DNA from: Haliclona indistincta | Taxonomy: Eukaryota; Porifera; Demospongiae; Haplosclerida; Chalinidae | NCBI GenBank assembly: GCA_964017065.1 | Contig: OZ024790.1 | Location: forward strand, 7,877,864-7,941,863 | Direction: 5' to 3' | DNA length: 64,000 bases | In this document: in pieces, positions 43,801 to 59,400 of the stretch | Layout of the letters: every line of letters begins with the position of its first letter | Numbering within the stretch: position 1 is the first letter of the stretch | Made by a program: the position numbers and the translations under genes | Notes under the pieces: generated by a model | What the model was told of the DNA's origin: nothing | The model's database searches: none | What the model saw: the letters and a program-made list of their open reading frames with translations, nothing else

Positions 43801-46800
43801 CTGCAAGGTCTGGTCGAGACCAAAGTGAAGCAGTTTCCGAACAAGCCGCACATCATGACATATGAAGAATTCATAGACAGCTATCGTTCCATCAGTCACA
43901 CTGCTTGGGACATGACTAATGAGGAGGAGTTTGCCCTCGCCTGTCAGTTTCTTCATGATGCTGGTGTTATCGTGCAGCACTGCAGCTCTCGGCAACATCA
44001 GAGCAGTGTGTTCTTCCTCAGCCCACAATGGCTGAGCAATATTCTGTTTGTTATTTTGAGGACTCAGTTTAGAGAAGTTGGAAGAGATGGAGAAGGAGCC
44101 GTTCTTTCTTCTAAAAGACTACAGCAGATACTCGATTCAGCTGAAGTTCCCAGCAAGCACACGCAGCAGTTCACACACCTGATGGAACAGTACAACATGG
44201 TCGTAGCTCTCAACATGGAACGTAGCCAGTTTCTAGTCCCCTCTCTGTTACCCTCGAAGCCGTCAAGCGACTATCCCCTCTATGACCTCTCTAAGGACGT
44301 ACTTGTCCAGTGCACCAGCTTTGTTTATCTTCCTGGACCTGTCTTTCAACAGCTGCAAACCAGAGTACTCCTCCATCTTCATCAGCTAGGTGCCCAATTG
44401 ATCACGCTGGTTCCAGAACTGGAAGATGTCTTCGAAGAGGAAGAAGTCAGTTCGGGTGATTCTGGTACACTCACACGTGGAAAAGTGCATGCTAGCTCAC
44501 TTCCAACAGCAAAAAACTTGAAAGTAGACAGAGGTTACATAGTACAGAAAGATGAGAGTGACGAACAGGAGTATAATGTGAAGACTTCAGTTCGGCTGCT
44601 TCGAGCGTTGTCCATACCAGATACTGATGATCAGCCTGAGCTACGCGATGACCTCCACAACCACATAGGTGCACTATCTCGTCCGTTTCTTACGCGACTC
44701 AGCTCTTTCACACCCGATGATGTCGTCATTCCTTGGGTATCCACTGACCAGTACTCCAGGTGCTTGCTGTGGGAGAAGGGCATGCACATTGAGTTTCTCT
44801 GTGGGACAAAGGCCTGGATGGAAGTCTTCAAGAATGGAGGAGCAATTGTAACGTCGGGGAGTGATCTTGCTCGCGTGAAGACCCTCACATTTCTCTCACA
44901 CTGTCTCGACATAGTTCTTGAAGAAAGCTATCCACTTCTTAATCCAGTATCTTACAGTCCTTGTCCCTCGTGCCTTTCCTCTGCTAGCGACTTTTCCTTT
45001 CTCTCTCAAGAGCTACAGATGGAGCCCCAAGATCCTTATTCTGCAGACGGGCCTACTGCATCCAGTCCAGTTAGTTCCCCAGTTCGAGACTTTGAACTTC
45101 AGCTGGTATCTTTGAACAATCAAATCCTTCTCTTCCCCGCTTCATATCTTGTTAAAATGCTGGCAAAAGGCTCGTCGCTCTTTTGTCCGCGATGCTTGTC
45201 TCCGCAATCTCTTTCCCTCACAGCTCCTCACATTCAGCTAGCTGACTTCTCCAGTGATCTACCAATACTGCAACGTGACCAGCTGGAATTCAGCCAATGT
45301 GTTGACTCTCAACTGGGACGAGGAGGTTATGCAAATGTAAGCAGTTGAATAAACAAACAAAATTTTGACCTTGTTTTGTTATTTCAGGTGTATCGTGGAA
45401 CTTACAATAAGATAGACGTCGCAGTGAAGGTTTTTCATGACAGACAGCACATTTCAGGTGATGTCTCGTCTTCCTTGAAAGCGCTGCGTAAAGAGCTGAC
45501 TATTCTGAGCAGCATACAACATCCACTGGTCCACCCTCCTATTGGAATACACCTCAATCCGATGAGCATCGTGTTCGAGCTAGCTCCTCTTGGTTCTCTC
45601 CAAGACCATCTCATGCTCTGTCCCAGTGGTCTGGAGGAGCGGACAAGCCATCAACTCCTTTATCAGGTACACATCACCACAACTGTGCTTGTTTTCATCA
45701 GTGATGTGTTGGTTGTGTTTGTGAGAATACCGTGAACCTGGTATTTTGCAGTACAAAACTTAACAAAGTACTACATTTTTCGAATTTAATTTTCCCCAAT
45801 TGTACCACCCGTGAAATATTTTAAATAGCACAAAATACCAGTATAATAATTTGTAGCATATTGAAAGCTAAATTTTCAATTGTTTGCTTTAATATTGAAA
45901 TAGGCAATGTAAACAAAATTTTGACCTGGCACTAAGTAGCACTAAAATTTTGACCTAATAACAGTAGCACTAAGGTGTAGGGGAAGAAAAAAACAATAAT
46001 AATAAATAAAACCAAAAGATAAGAGCAATACACAAAAAAAAACAGAACCAAACACCAAAATAAAACCAAACAACGAAAAAAATTGAAATCTTTTTCATTT
46101 AAGGACACTGTCAAGGGCTTTAGTGATAGGATCAACCCAGTCGTAGCATCCTGCTCAAATAGCCTCTCAAAATTAACTTCTGAACACTTTTCCCCACAGA
46201 TAGCCCATGGATTGCAGTATCTTCACTCACTCTCCATCATTCATCGTGACATTAAGCCCAGCAACGTGCTGGTCTGGTCTCTGCATCCACAGAGAGGAGT
46301 CAAAATCAGAATCACCGATTGCGGAATATCTCAGTTCTCTACTCCTCGCGGTCTCCGAGTTGCAATGGGAACAGAAGAGTACATGGCGCCTGAACTAGTC
46401 AGGAGCAGCAGAAACAGGTCTTACACAGAGAAGGTAAGACTCTATAATCACTGATTCTAATAGAATCTGATTTTGTGAATTTTTTCTGTCTTCAGGTGGA
46501 TATCTTTTCGTTTGGAATACTCCTCCATTTCGTGGTAACCGGATCAAGGTTAATGCCTTCCGTTTTCCGCTCAAATTCATCCCGAGAGTCTCTGACCTCG
46601 TCTTTGAATCTTAGCAAAGCGCTTGCAGCTGCATTTGATGAGGAACGCACGAGAACCATCAAAGAGAACGCAGCAACATCTGTGCTAGAAAATTGTGTGC
46701 ACCCAGCAGAGAGAAGGAACCAAGTCACCACTTGTGTTTCCTCGTGCATGCAACCATTATTAATGGACTGTCTTTCCACTGCCCCAAACGACCGCCCTTC

Positions 46801-48003
46801 AGCTTTCAGTATTTCAAGTCGGCTTCTTCTCTGCTGTGGGTTTCTTCCTCAAGAGAAGATTCTCTTACACGGTCATACTCACTTTTCTCAAGCATTCCTT
46901 GCAAAAGAGGCCGGCTGCATAGTCGCACAGCTGGACAATACAAGAGAAATCACTCTACTCAACCTGGATTCCTGGGCTCCCACTACAACTAATCTTCCTC
47001 TCGATGAAAAGGAGACTCCATTACTGACTGTGACCGACCGATTGTTAATCGCAGCCACACAGATTAAGCGATCTTTCCAAGTGTATCGTCTCCCTGATCT
47101 CTCACTTGTAGGAGATGACATCTCACTGCCCTACCCTCCATCTTGTCTCTTCACCTTTCAATCCGGCAGCGATCAAATTGCAGCAGTTGGAACTGAGGCT
47201 GGTCACATTCTTTTATTCTCGATATCGGACAATGTCACTGCAATGCAGCTGTGTGCTGAGCAAATTTTTGATATACAAGATTCAAAGAAATCCACTATTA
47301 ATGCTGGTGTCTATCACCATGGAAACATACTGTGTGGGTGTGGTCGGTACCTGATCAGTGTCAATGCTAACACTCTTGAACAGCAGTTCATTCGACCGTT
47401 GAGCGACAGGAGAGCTGACCACAGAGTGATCGGCTTGGTCATTAGCGATGACAAGGTGTGGGCGACCTTGGCTAGGAGCTGTGAGGTGGTCGTGTGTGAT
47501 GTAGCTACTGGAAACAGACTGACTGTCATCGATTGCAAGTAAGAGATACTGACTGCATGAAATACAGTGTTGAATACTGTTTTTGCAGCATGAAAATTTG
47601 CTATACTGCATTGTAGATCACAAAAAAATTTGATACGAGTGATCAAATTTTCATGTGAAATCGCTACATCAAATTTTGACTGAAATCAATTTTGTGATTG
47701 TGTATTCCAAAATTTTAAACTATTTTCCTTGCTTGCAGGAGTCAGTTGGTTCAAGCAGGCGTTCCCATGGTATCAATGCTAATGGCTGGCTCTCATATCG
47801 TCTGGGTTGGAACACAGACTGGATATCTCCTTGGATACGATCCTCACTCGTTTCAGCTGATGATGGTCGCCTGCAGGGCCTCCTGTGTGGACAGTGTGGT
47901 GTGTGTTGGAGAGGCTATGGTGGTCCTGTTTGGGCGCTGGGTGTTCGAGGGAATCACGATGTCTGGATTTACAGTTTGGCATTCTCACATCAACAGCATG
48001 TAA
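40827..48003 (+). CDS. LRRK1-like Roco protein kinase with an extra N-terminal P-loop domain, 1837 aa
   Basis: Nine exons join in phase: 40827-41063, 41560-41652, 41841-41972, 42028-42168, 42247-45336, 45388-45666, 46200-46433, 46496-47538 and 47739-48003. Residues about 38-195 form a small P-loop domain (VHILGSRGCGKST at 42-54). Leucine-rich repeats cover about 280-510. The ROC GTPase domain starts with LMLLGKEGVGKTS (P-loop 528-535) and has VGTHAD as the base-recognition motif. A COR region follows to about 1200. The kinase has LGRGGYANVYRG, VAVKVF, HRDIKPSNVLVWSL (HRD 1339-1341) and DCGIS (1364-1368). The C-terminal 340 residues look like a WD40/beta-propeller. NVLVWSL and DxGIS fit LRRK1 better than LRRK2. 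The LRRK ankyrin/armadillo N-terminus is absent. ATTAAA follows the stop at 48020. The in-frame 78-bp intron 4 makes its splicing uncertain. Confidence 0.92.
41064..41559. other. Intron 1 of the Roco kinase gene
   Basis: AT-rich with no gene. Intron 2 (41653-41840) carries a short ACTC repeat. Confidence 0.7.
45667..46199. other. Intron 6 of the Roco kinase gene, within the kinase domain
   Basis: AT-rich, with an A-rich stretch at 45985-46090. A short frame at its 3' end (46083-46199) belongs to the intron, because the kinase continues in phase from CTTTATCAG to ATAGCCCATGG. Confidence 0.8.
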
Positions 48004-48735
48004 AATATTATCATGTATCATTAAATATTTATTGCAAAGACAAGCATGTATAATTATGATAAAGAACAGTATTGTATATACACAGACACCTCACAGTAAC
48101 AATCATTAATCATTTCATGAACTACACATTGTATGAGATTTACTGTTTCAAGGCGCCATGCTCATAAAAGCTAACATTGGTGTTTCGGATTTGCTCAGAA
48201 AAGCACAGCAATGATGTCTGCAAGTGGTTGTTGCGACGATGATGCAAAAGCGTAATACAAAATCATAGCTGGAGTAAATGAGTGAAAAGGATGTGCGGTT
48301 GGACCGAGAGTAGTCTGAATTAAGTTATGCCTCAGTGAGGGCACCTCCTTCATCGCACTGCAGTTGCTGGCTATGGATGCGTTTCAACCATGACGCTGGA
48401 GCTGCATCACTCACCGCCCACACAACTAGGTGGGGCGGTGGGGTCTCTTGCATCATGCTCCACCTCAGGCCTGTTTCTGATCACCCACGCTCTGGTTACA
48501 GAGCCACTCCTCTCGAGTGTTGATAGCCATTCTCTCAGACCTTCCCAGGGGCGGCGGTGCGGGTGGGGATTTCCCCGTTTGTTGCCCCTCCAACGAGCAT
48601 TCGATCCAACCACGTCACATCCCCTATACAGTAGTGATTTGTTCTATTTATACTGCTGGATTCAGCTTTCCTAGTGCTTGTGGGACTTTCTTTTTCTCAA
48701 CGTTGAGCCCGCCCACGCACCCACGTGCTTCCAAG
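48004..48735. other. Intergenic region between the Roco kinase and TOE1
   Basis: Starts with the short 3' UTR of the kinase gene (ATTAAA 48020-48025). 48340-48620 is GC-richer and opens several short frames without recognisable similarity. The last part presumably holds the TOE1 promoter. No gene is called. Confidence 0.5.
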
Positions 48736-50272
48736 ATGGGTGAGGTAACGGAGATTCCAGCTCCAATCCCTGTCGTGACGGTCACTGCTCGCAGCCCGCC
48801 AAGCACTTGGCGCCGACTGGAGGAGGCAATCGATACAGCTGACTTTATTGCACTCGACTTAGTGAGACAGCAAGATCACTATCATTTGAATATTAATATT
48901 TTTCTTTTCACAGGAGTTGAGTGGTTTGGGCAACAGAAAAGCTCTCTATTTGTCGTGAGTGAGATGCTTTATATCGTTCTTTATCGATATCTCTCTCTTC
49001 AGATCTGTTGAGGATCGCTACACTTCTCTCTGTACCGTAGCCAACACTCATGCTGTCATATCGGTGGGTGTGGCTTGCTTCAAGTGGGCGTGGTCAGACA
49101 CTAGTGTTCTCACCTGTCAAAGCAGTGTGTACGACCTCCTCCTTATCTGTCAGCAGCCTTACCTAGTTGATCCCGCCTCTCTCCATTTTCTCATCAGCCA
49201 TGGGTTTGACTTCAACCGTCAGTACGCAGAGGGCATCCCTTTCTCTCCTCCTCCTCCATCCACTCCTCTCACAAACTCCTCATATTCTTTCCAAGACTTG
49301 TTCCTACGTATTCTCGATCGCTGTGTTCCCATAGCAGTGCACAATGGGCTGATTGATCTTATTTTTCTGTATCGCAGTTTCTATGCTCCTCTACCAAGCA
49401 CTCTATCAGTGTTTGTAGCTGACCTATCAGAAATGTTCCCAGGAGGAGTATTTGATACCAAAAATATAGCAGAAGGCACCATTAGGGAAACTGCCTCTTT
49501 CCTGGAATATATTTTCCATAAATGGTAAGCGTTTTTAAAAAAAATGCACCTGTGCTGTATCCACTTTACTTCTACCCTAGTTGGCGGGAAAATTACAGGC
49601 GGCAGTCTGGCGAAGAAACTGGACTATACATGAACATGAGTAACTGTGATGTAGACGGCAAGCTCATTCCTCTTTCTCCTTCAGTCCTTACTACTAGTGG
49701 AGAGCTCTGTTCTACGTACTCGGTAAGTTATAATAACTCTTCCGTTTTCTAACTTTTTCTTCTCGTAGACTCATGGTTATTGTCGCTCGCAAGATACTTG
49801 CCCACATAGTCACAATATTCTTCACGTGCTGAATGAGGAGGAGAAAGCAAAAGTAAAGATAGTTAAGCGAAAAAGGAAAAGAAAAAAGCAGAATGAAAAG
49901 GAAAGTATTGGTAGCACGTCACTGGAGAGTTTATTTGAAGAGGAACTAGCAGCAACCAAGAAGAGGCTGACAGAGAAGGCAGGGGATGTAAAAGCTACTC
50001 AGACTGAAGCAATGCTGCTCCATTCTCCTGGGCACAGAGCTGGGACAGACGCCTACATGACTGGATACAGCTTTGCTTGCTATGGACTACGCCTAGCTGG
50101 AGAGAAACTAGTGGACGCAGATGAGAGAGGAACTCTGCTTGAGGAAGTAAAGAACAAGATTACACTAGGCGGAAAACCCTTCCCTCTCCTCCTCACTAAG
50201 AGCAGTTACACTACCACCTCACAAAACCATCGAGCAATGACAGAGAAAAGAAACAAAAAGATGGACCAATGA
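48736..50272 (+). CDS. TOE1: TOE1: nuclear DEDD-family 3' exoribonuclease with CCCH zinc finger, 444 aa
   Basis: Exons 48736-48861, 48914-48954, 49003-49524, 49581-49722 and 49769-50272 join in phase. TOE1 is a Cajal-body deadenylase of the CAF1/Pop2 type that trims 3' tails of small nuclear RNAs and other short RNAs. IALDLELSGLGNRKALYL carries the first DxE catalytic pair (human FVAVDTELSGLG). HGFDFNRQYAEGIPF, VHNGLIDLIFLYRSFYAPLP, ADLSEMFPGGVFDTK and SFLEYIFHK follow the family closely. A CCCH finger with spacing C-x8-C-x5-C-x3-H (CSTYSTHGYC...CPHSH) spans the junction of exons 4 and 5. A Lys/Arg-rich nuclear signal (KRKRKRKKQ) follows. The C-terminal GTDAYMTGYSFACYG and KITLGGKPFPLLLTKS match the human end. 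Its stop is 30 bp from the stop of KRI1 on the other strand. Confidence 0.96.
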
Positions 50273-50302
50273 TTGTGTGTGTGCATGTAATAATAGCATT
50301 GT
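50273..50302. terminator. 30-bp convergent junction between TOE1 and KRI1
   Basis: The stop codons of two converging genes are separated by 30 bp. Either 3' UTR must therefore run into the other gene's last exon on the opposite strand. Clear AATAAA signals are not visible in the gap itself. Confidence 0.6.
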
Positions 50303-53077
<2,775 letters not shown>

Positions 53078-53409
53078 GCCCTGCGAAATGGAACACGTGC
53101 TGTCGTGCGCCGTCAACAACGCCCACTTTTCCTAATCTCCACACCCCTCAAAAACGAGTGTGAACTGGATTTTCTGTGACTGTGACTCGCCTTTCGCGCT
53201 GGACGTTGACAGTAAAGCGATTGCTCACAATTGAGGCTGTACCTACAGTATTAGCGGCTTTACAGGCTCCTTCTGTCTACTAATCAGAAGCTTATTGCGA
53301 TTATCTGAATATTAATTTTGGTTCCGCCTCTGGTTAATTCCTGTGTTTAAAAGTTTTGAGACGCTGGCTGTTGGCTGGCGCGCCGGCCCCTCCTGCTGGA
53401 TGTCATAAC
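53078..53409. promoter_or_regulatory. Bidirectional promoter region, KRI1 / giant ankyrin gene
   Basis: 332 bp separate the start codons of two divergent genes. No TATA box is evident and GC-richer patches lie at both ends. The assignment is positional only. Confidence 0.55.
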
Positions 53410-56400
53410 ATGGGCCAAGGGTGAGTCAGTCAAGTAGAGTGTGCGTGTGCCACTGTATGGCTGTTTTGTAATAATAAGATTATTAGCGCTGGAATATGAT
53501 GGGGAATCCCCTATGACAATCCCATTACGTCATTTATGAGTAGGCTAAAAATAGACTTATGCTGTATGATTAGTCAAGTATATCGTAATCTAGCCTCATA
53601 CTCTGGCGCTAGAAGGGGGTGGAACGAAAAGCAGAGAAGCGCCTGGTACACACTGCATGCGTGACTAGCGGGGGTTATCATCGTACATGTTTGTAGTACA
53701 TGTTGAATATTCATCAGTTTTCTTTGCAGTTCGTGAAGCTCCTGTTTGTAATCTACTGTCATGACTGTATTCTAGCATCTTTTCTTGAAGCTATAACATG
53801 ACAATTTAACAATTAGGTGCTCTTGGTAGGCTCACCACAAAATTATTTGTCGAATCCAGAGCTAGAGCTGACAATCGAGCTGCTTCTTAGTAAGTTGCTT
53901 AATAATGGAGGCGTGGTCTGAATAACCACTGCCACGTTTTCATGACAAAATCAGAATATTTTACAGTAAAATAAACGGATATTGAGCGCATGTGCGTGTG
54001 CAGTAGATACCAGTACCAGGCACTTATACCTTCTCACTATGCATGTACTAGCGCCTGGGTACGAGTCTAACTGTAATCCAAAATTAATAATAATTGTGTG
54101 TAGTTATATTATTTAGCCTTCTATACTATTCTCTTGCAGCCAGTTCAAAGATCTTTTTTCCGGAGGACTCGAAGGCTTAGCTACTGCCCTCGAGGAAGGA
54201 AATTTTGAGCCTGCACTTAGAATTATTCCCGATGAACAGCTTGCAGCTCATCGATTCGGTCCTAAAGACTATACCGTAGTTCACTATGCTTGTCAGCACG
54301 GTAATCTTGATGTCGTGCAGTCGTGTCTTGCTGAGTCGTCCGAGGAAGACACAAAGAAGCTATTCCAACAGCGTCCAACACCAATCGACGTAGCTAAACA
54401 GAACGGTCATAATGACTTGGCTACTTTGCTTAAAGAAATGTTCCCATTTGCCCCAGACTCGTCAGACACAGCTACTACAAATATTACTCCTTCAGTCGCT
54501 TCTTCATCTGTTGCTTCTCCTCCTCCTTCAGCTATCCCTAGTATTGCGGGTGAGAGTCCTCTTCATGAGGCTTGCTCTAAGGGTCTACTTAGCGATGTGA
54601 AGACACTGCTAACAAATGGTGCTGACCCTAAGCAGATCGACTCAACTGGTCGTGTTCCTCTCCATCTTGCTGCCCAGCAAGGTTATGCTAACATTGTCCG
54701 GCATCTTGTCAGGGTTTGTCCTACTTGTGTGAACACACAAGAATCCACAGCTTCCTTGGCGCCGCTTCATCTCGCTGCCAGCAAAGGTAAACTTGAGGTA
54801 GTAAGAGTTCTCTGTGCCATAGGCTCAGCTGATTGCAACGTTATCGATTCCAGAGGCCGCACGCCTCTTCACTATGCTAGTGAAAAGAACTATTTACGAA
54901 TCATCTCTTACCTTGTAAAAGAACAGAAATGTAGTTGCTCTGTAACTGATAAAGCTGGACACAGTCCTCTTGATTTAGCTGTTCAAGCTAGTGCGTCAGA
55001 TGAGGTGATAAAGTTGCTCGGTGGATTTCCATCAGAGGTAAGCATGGCAAGTGAGGCTGCAGAGAAAGTGGAAGCTGTAAAAGAGAGAGAAAAGGCTAGC
55101 GAGGAGAGAGAAAAGGCTGAAACTGATGAAAACGAAGGAGATGGTGAGGAGTTTGGTGGCGGCTTGGATCAGCTACTTAGCTCCTTCATGGAGAGGCTTG
55201 GTGGTCAGTTGGGGCTCCCGTCAGAGATGTTGGAGCAGATGGGAATCAGGAGCCGTACGCTGCATGCAGCTTGCTACAAGGGAGATTTTAACAGAGTGAA
55301 GAGTCTGATCCAAGACGATAATTACGATGTCAATGGTAAAGACGATGACGGTCACACTCCTTTAGTCGTAGCTGCTCATGCTGGTCATATCGAGATAGTT
55401 GAGTATCTGTCATCTTTGAACGACTGTAATGTAAATGTAGCAGACAACAGCGGACGCAATGCTATTCATGCTGCTTGTCAGTCAGGTCACACAAACGTGG
55501 TTACTGTCCTTCTTCAGGGCGGTCAGTGCGATTTTATGCATGAAGATAAAGAAGGCACCGTCCCTCTTGACCTTGCTGCCTTCAATGGCTACTTGGATAT
55601 TCTGAAATTGATAGCAGGACAGAGGAACTGTGATCAGCATCACGCTGACCATAAGGGACGCACTGCTCTTCACTGTGCTTCTCAAGAAGGTCACCTCTCT
55701 GTGGTCAAGTGTCTTATCGAAGAGTTTGGTCTTGATCCTATGCAGAAAGAGAGAGAAAATGGAGTCACTGCTCTTCACCTTGCTGCCTCAAAAGGTCACA
55801 TAGGTATTGTTCGCTTTATTTGCTCTCGGAAAGATTGTGATGTGGAGGTTCTAGATTTCACCAGTCGAACACCTTTCTATCGAGCTTGCCAGTTTGGTCG
55901 GGTTGATGTCGCCAAGGCTTTGGTAGATGAATTTAATGCAAATCCTTTAGCTGAAGATAGGAACAGGTCTATTGGTACGTTTGCAGCTTCTGTTCATGGT
56001 CACTTGCCTCTCCTGCGCTATTTATCTACTCTCTCAGCTATTGACCTCAACCATGTTGACAACAGTGGTCGTACTTGTGTCCATCTTGTTAGCCAGTCAG
56101 GGAGCTTAGAGATTGCAAAATTTCTTGTTGAAGAGTGTGGTTGTAACAGTAATGCAGTGGACACTGCTCACGGTGTCACTCCACTCCACTTAGCAGCCAA
56201 CAATGGTCACCTTGACATTGTAAAATTATTTTGTTCTCGTGAAGGTTGTGAGCCCGATAAGAAAGACATCCACGGCAGGTCTCCTCTATACTATGCCTGT
56301 GACAGGGGTTTTACAGCTGTTGTCAAGTACCTTGTCACTGAGCAACACTGTGATCCTCACCAGCAAGACTTAAAGACCTTATCTCCCGCCACGATGGCCG

Positions 56401-59400
56401 CTTTACATGGTCACTCAGCAATCTTGCAGTTTTTTAAAGAACTGACTAGCAGCAACAACCTATCATCTGATCAACCAAGCCTGGGTCAGTCACTTCTAAA
56501 AGATGCGCTTCCTGAGGACCTTTTGAAAATGGGTCCAGCTTTGATAGCGTCAAGAGGAAACTTGGCACTGCTGAAGCAGTTAGGTAAGAGTGAGCTAGTG
56601 AATTCTTCTGGTCCAAGTGGTGGAACCGTGCTGCACAGTGCTGCTTTCAATGGGCACGTAGACATAGCCAAATACCTGGTTGAGGAATGTGGCATTTCAA
56701 TTGGTCAACCGGATGACGATGGACACACCCCTGTTCACAATGTTGCTCACGAGGGTCACCTTGACCTGTTGAAATATTTCTCATCTCGACCAGAATATAC
56801 CAAAGACAAGGAAGATTTCAAGGGTCGTACACCTCTACACTATGCCAGCCAGAATGATCACCCTGCGACAGTACGTTACATGGTAAACGAATTGCACTGC
56901 AACTATGCAGCTGCTGATTCAACTGGTATACGCCCTATCCATCTTGCAGCTGGCAAAGGCAACATGGCTATTCTCAAGTTTCTTGTCGGTTGTTATGGTA
57001 ACAACACTTCTGAAATGCATGCTGTAGATCATCATGGTCGAAATGCTCTCCACTGCGCTGCTCAGCAAGAAATGATAGAAATTGTCCAGTATCTAGTCTC
57101 AGAGTGTGGGTTCGATGCTAGCCTGAAAGACACTGCTCACGGTGTCACTTGCTTTCACTTGGCAGCTGTCAACGGAAATGTTGATCTTGCGACTTATCTT
57201 CATTCTCTTCCTCCAAGTCAAGCTAATGTCAAGGACAGCCATGGTCGAACTCCTCTTCACTACGCTTGTCAGAGTTGCAAACTGAATATGACAAAGTATC
57301 TTGTAGAGAAGTGTGACTGTGATGTTGCACCGACTGACAACAAGGGTGTTACACCAGTGTTCTTAGCATCGCTGGTAGGAGCAACAGAAATTGTTGAATA
57401 TTTGAATGATAAAACGTTAGCATCTGCTTCTAATAACAATGGGCAAGAACTCAGCTCGGCCCAGCGAGAGATGTTCGAGCGGCATGGTAGTGGTAGTCTT
57501 ATTGCTCACTCGTTGGCTTCGTCTGGTAACCTTGAATACCTCAAAGAAGTCGTGCGACAGAAGAAAGTAGATCCTTGTAAAAAAGGTCCCAACGGTGAGA
57601 CACCATTGAATCTTGCGTGCTTTGTAGGCCACCTAGATATTGTCATGTTTTTGGCTGACGAGTGTAATGTTAGCATCAGTGATCCAGACGAAGAAGGACG
57701 TACTGCTCTACATAACTGCTCTCACAATGGTCATGCCGACATAGCTCAGTTTCTTCTCAGTCGAGGTTGTCCAGTGAACCCACTAGACAAGAATGTGCGA
57801 ACACCACTTCACTATGCTTGCCAGAATGGGCACTATTCAGTTGTCACTACTCTCATTCGAGCACCTTCGTGTGATATCACAGTGTCTGATCATTCAGGTT
57901 CTACTGCATTCCAGTTAGCCTGTTATAATGGTCACTTGAACATTGTTAAGCTCCTCTCCAAAGTAGAAGGTTGTGACCATGAAAGTGTTGACCATAATGG
58001 ATCCACTGCTCTTCACTGTGCCGCTCAAGAGGGCCGCTTCGAAGTAGCTAAATTTCTTATCGAAGAATGCAAGGTCAACCTCACAGCAAAGGACAAGAGA
58101 CACCAGGTCCAACCAATACATCATGCAGCTAACAGCAATCACGTGAGGATAGTGCAGTTGTTGTGCAGCTATGGATGCCAACCCGATGCCAGGGATCGTA
58201 TGAGACGTACTCCTCTGCATTTTGCTGCTCAAAACGGCAATCTTGAAGTGGTAAAATATCTCGTACTGGAACAGAAGTGTGATCCCAATTGCAAGGATGG
58301 AAAAGGTTTGTCTCCGGTAGAGCTGGCTCTGGTTGCTAAAAGTTCATCAGTAGTGGACTTTCTTCTTAACCATGCTACTGGATCTGCTAGTGAGTCTGAT
58401 AACAATGTCTCTGCTTCTGCCTCTTCTTCCGATGAGCAATCACTGCTGACAAAGTTGTTGAGTTCAGCATTTGGCGAAGGAGCTAATGAATCAAGCAGCA
58501 TGTTGTCCAGCTTTCTGTTCCTTCAACATGCTTCAAATGGAGACTTGGATGAGCTGAAGAAAGCCCTCGATGGCAAGCCAGAGCAGCTGGAACTGAAGGG
58601 TCCAAATGGTGAGACATGTCTTCATATTGCTGCCATGAACGGCCATATTGAGATGGTAAAGTATCTTGTTGCTGAAAAAAAGTGTGATGTCAATGCTCAA
58701 GATCGTAATGGCCGCACTGCTGCCCAGTGTGCTGCCCATGAAGGCTACACTGAAATGCTTAGGTTTCTCTCCTCTCGAAATGACTGCCGTGTGAATATTG
58801 TTGATGAAAACAAACGGACACCTCTCCATTATGGTTGTCAGAATGGTCACAGAGAAGCTGTGAAGTTTCTTGTAGAAGAAACTGATTGTGACATTTATGC
58901 CGAAGACAAAGAGCGTACTCAGCCTTTCCAGTTGGCAGCCTTCAATGGTCACCTCAGTATTATGAAAGTCCTTGCTGATAATGGTTTCGACCAGTTTGAT
59001 CAGCCAGACAGCAATGGTCGCACTGCTCTTCATTGTGCTTGCCAAGAGGGCTATCATGATGTTGTGAAATATTTGATCGATGATTGTCGTTGCGATTATG
59101 TGCTGCCAGAACGAGCACATGCAGGAACTCCACTTCATTTTGCGGCTAGTAAAGGACATGTTAAGATTGTTCGATATCTTTGCTCTCTCCCGAACTGTGA
59201 CCCCAACGTGCAGGACGATACTAAGCAGACACCATTGCATCGAGCAACACAAGATGGTCACATCCTTGTGGTGCAGTGTCTAATAGAAGAGTTCCACTGT
59301 GACTGCAATGCACAAGATAAGAACAAAGTTGTTCCCCTCCATTTGGCATGCTACTTTAAACATCTGAATGTGGCAGAGGTTATTCTGTCAAATCCAAACA

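Noticed and set aside
48335..48700. GC-richer segment with overlapping short frames as a gene
   Set aside because: No frame shows a domain or splice continuity with TOE1; it is more likely promoter or UTR sequence.
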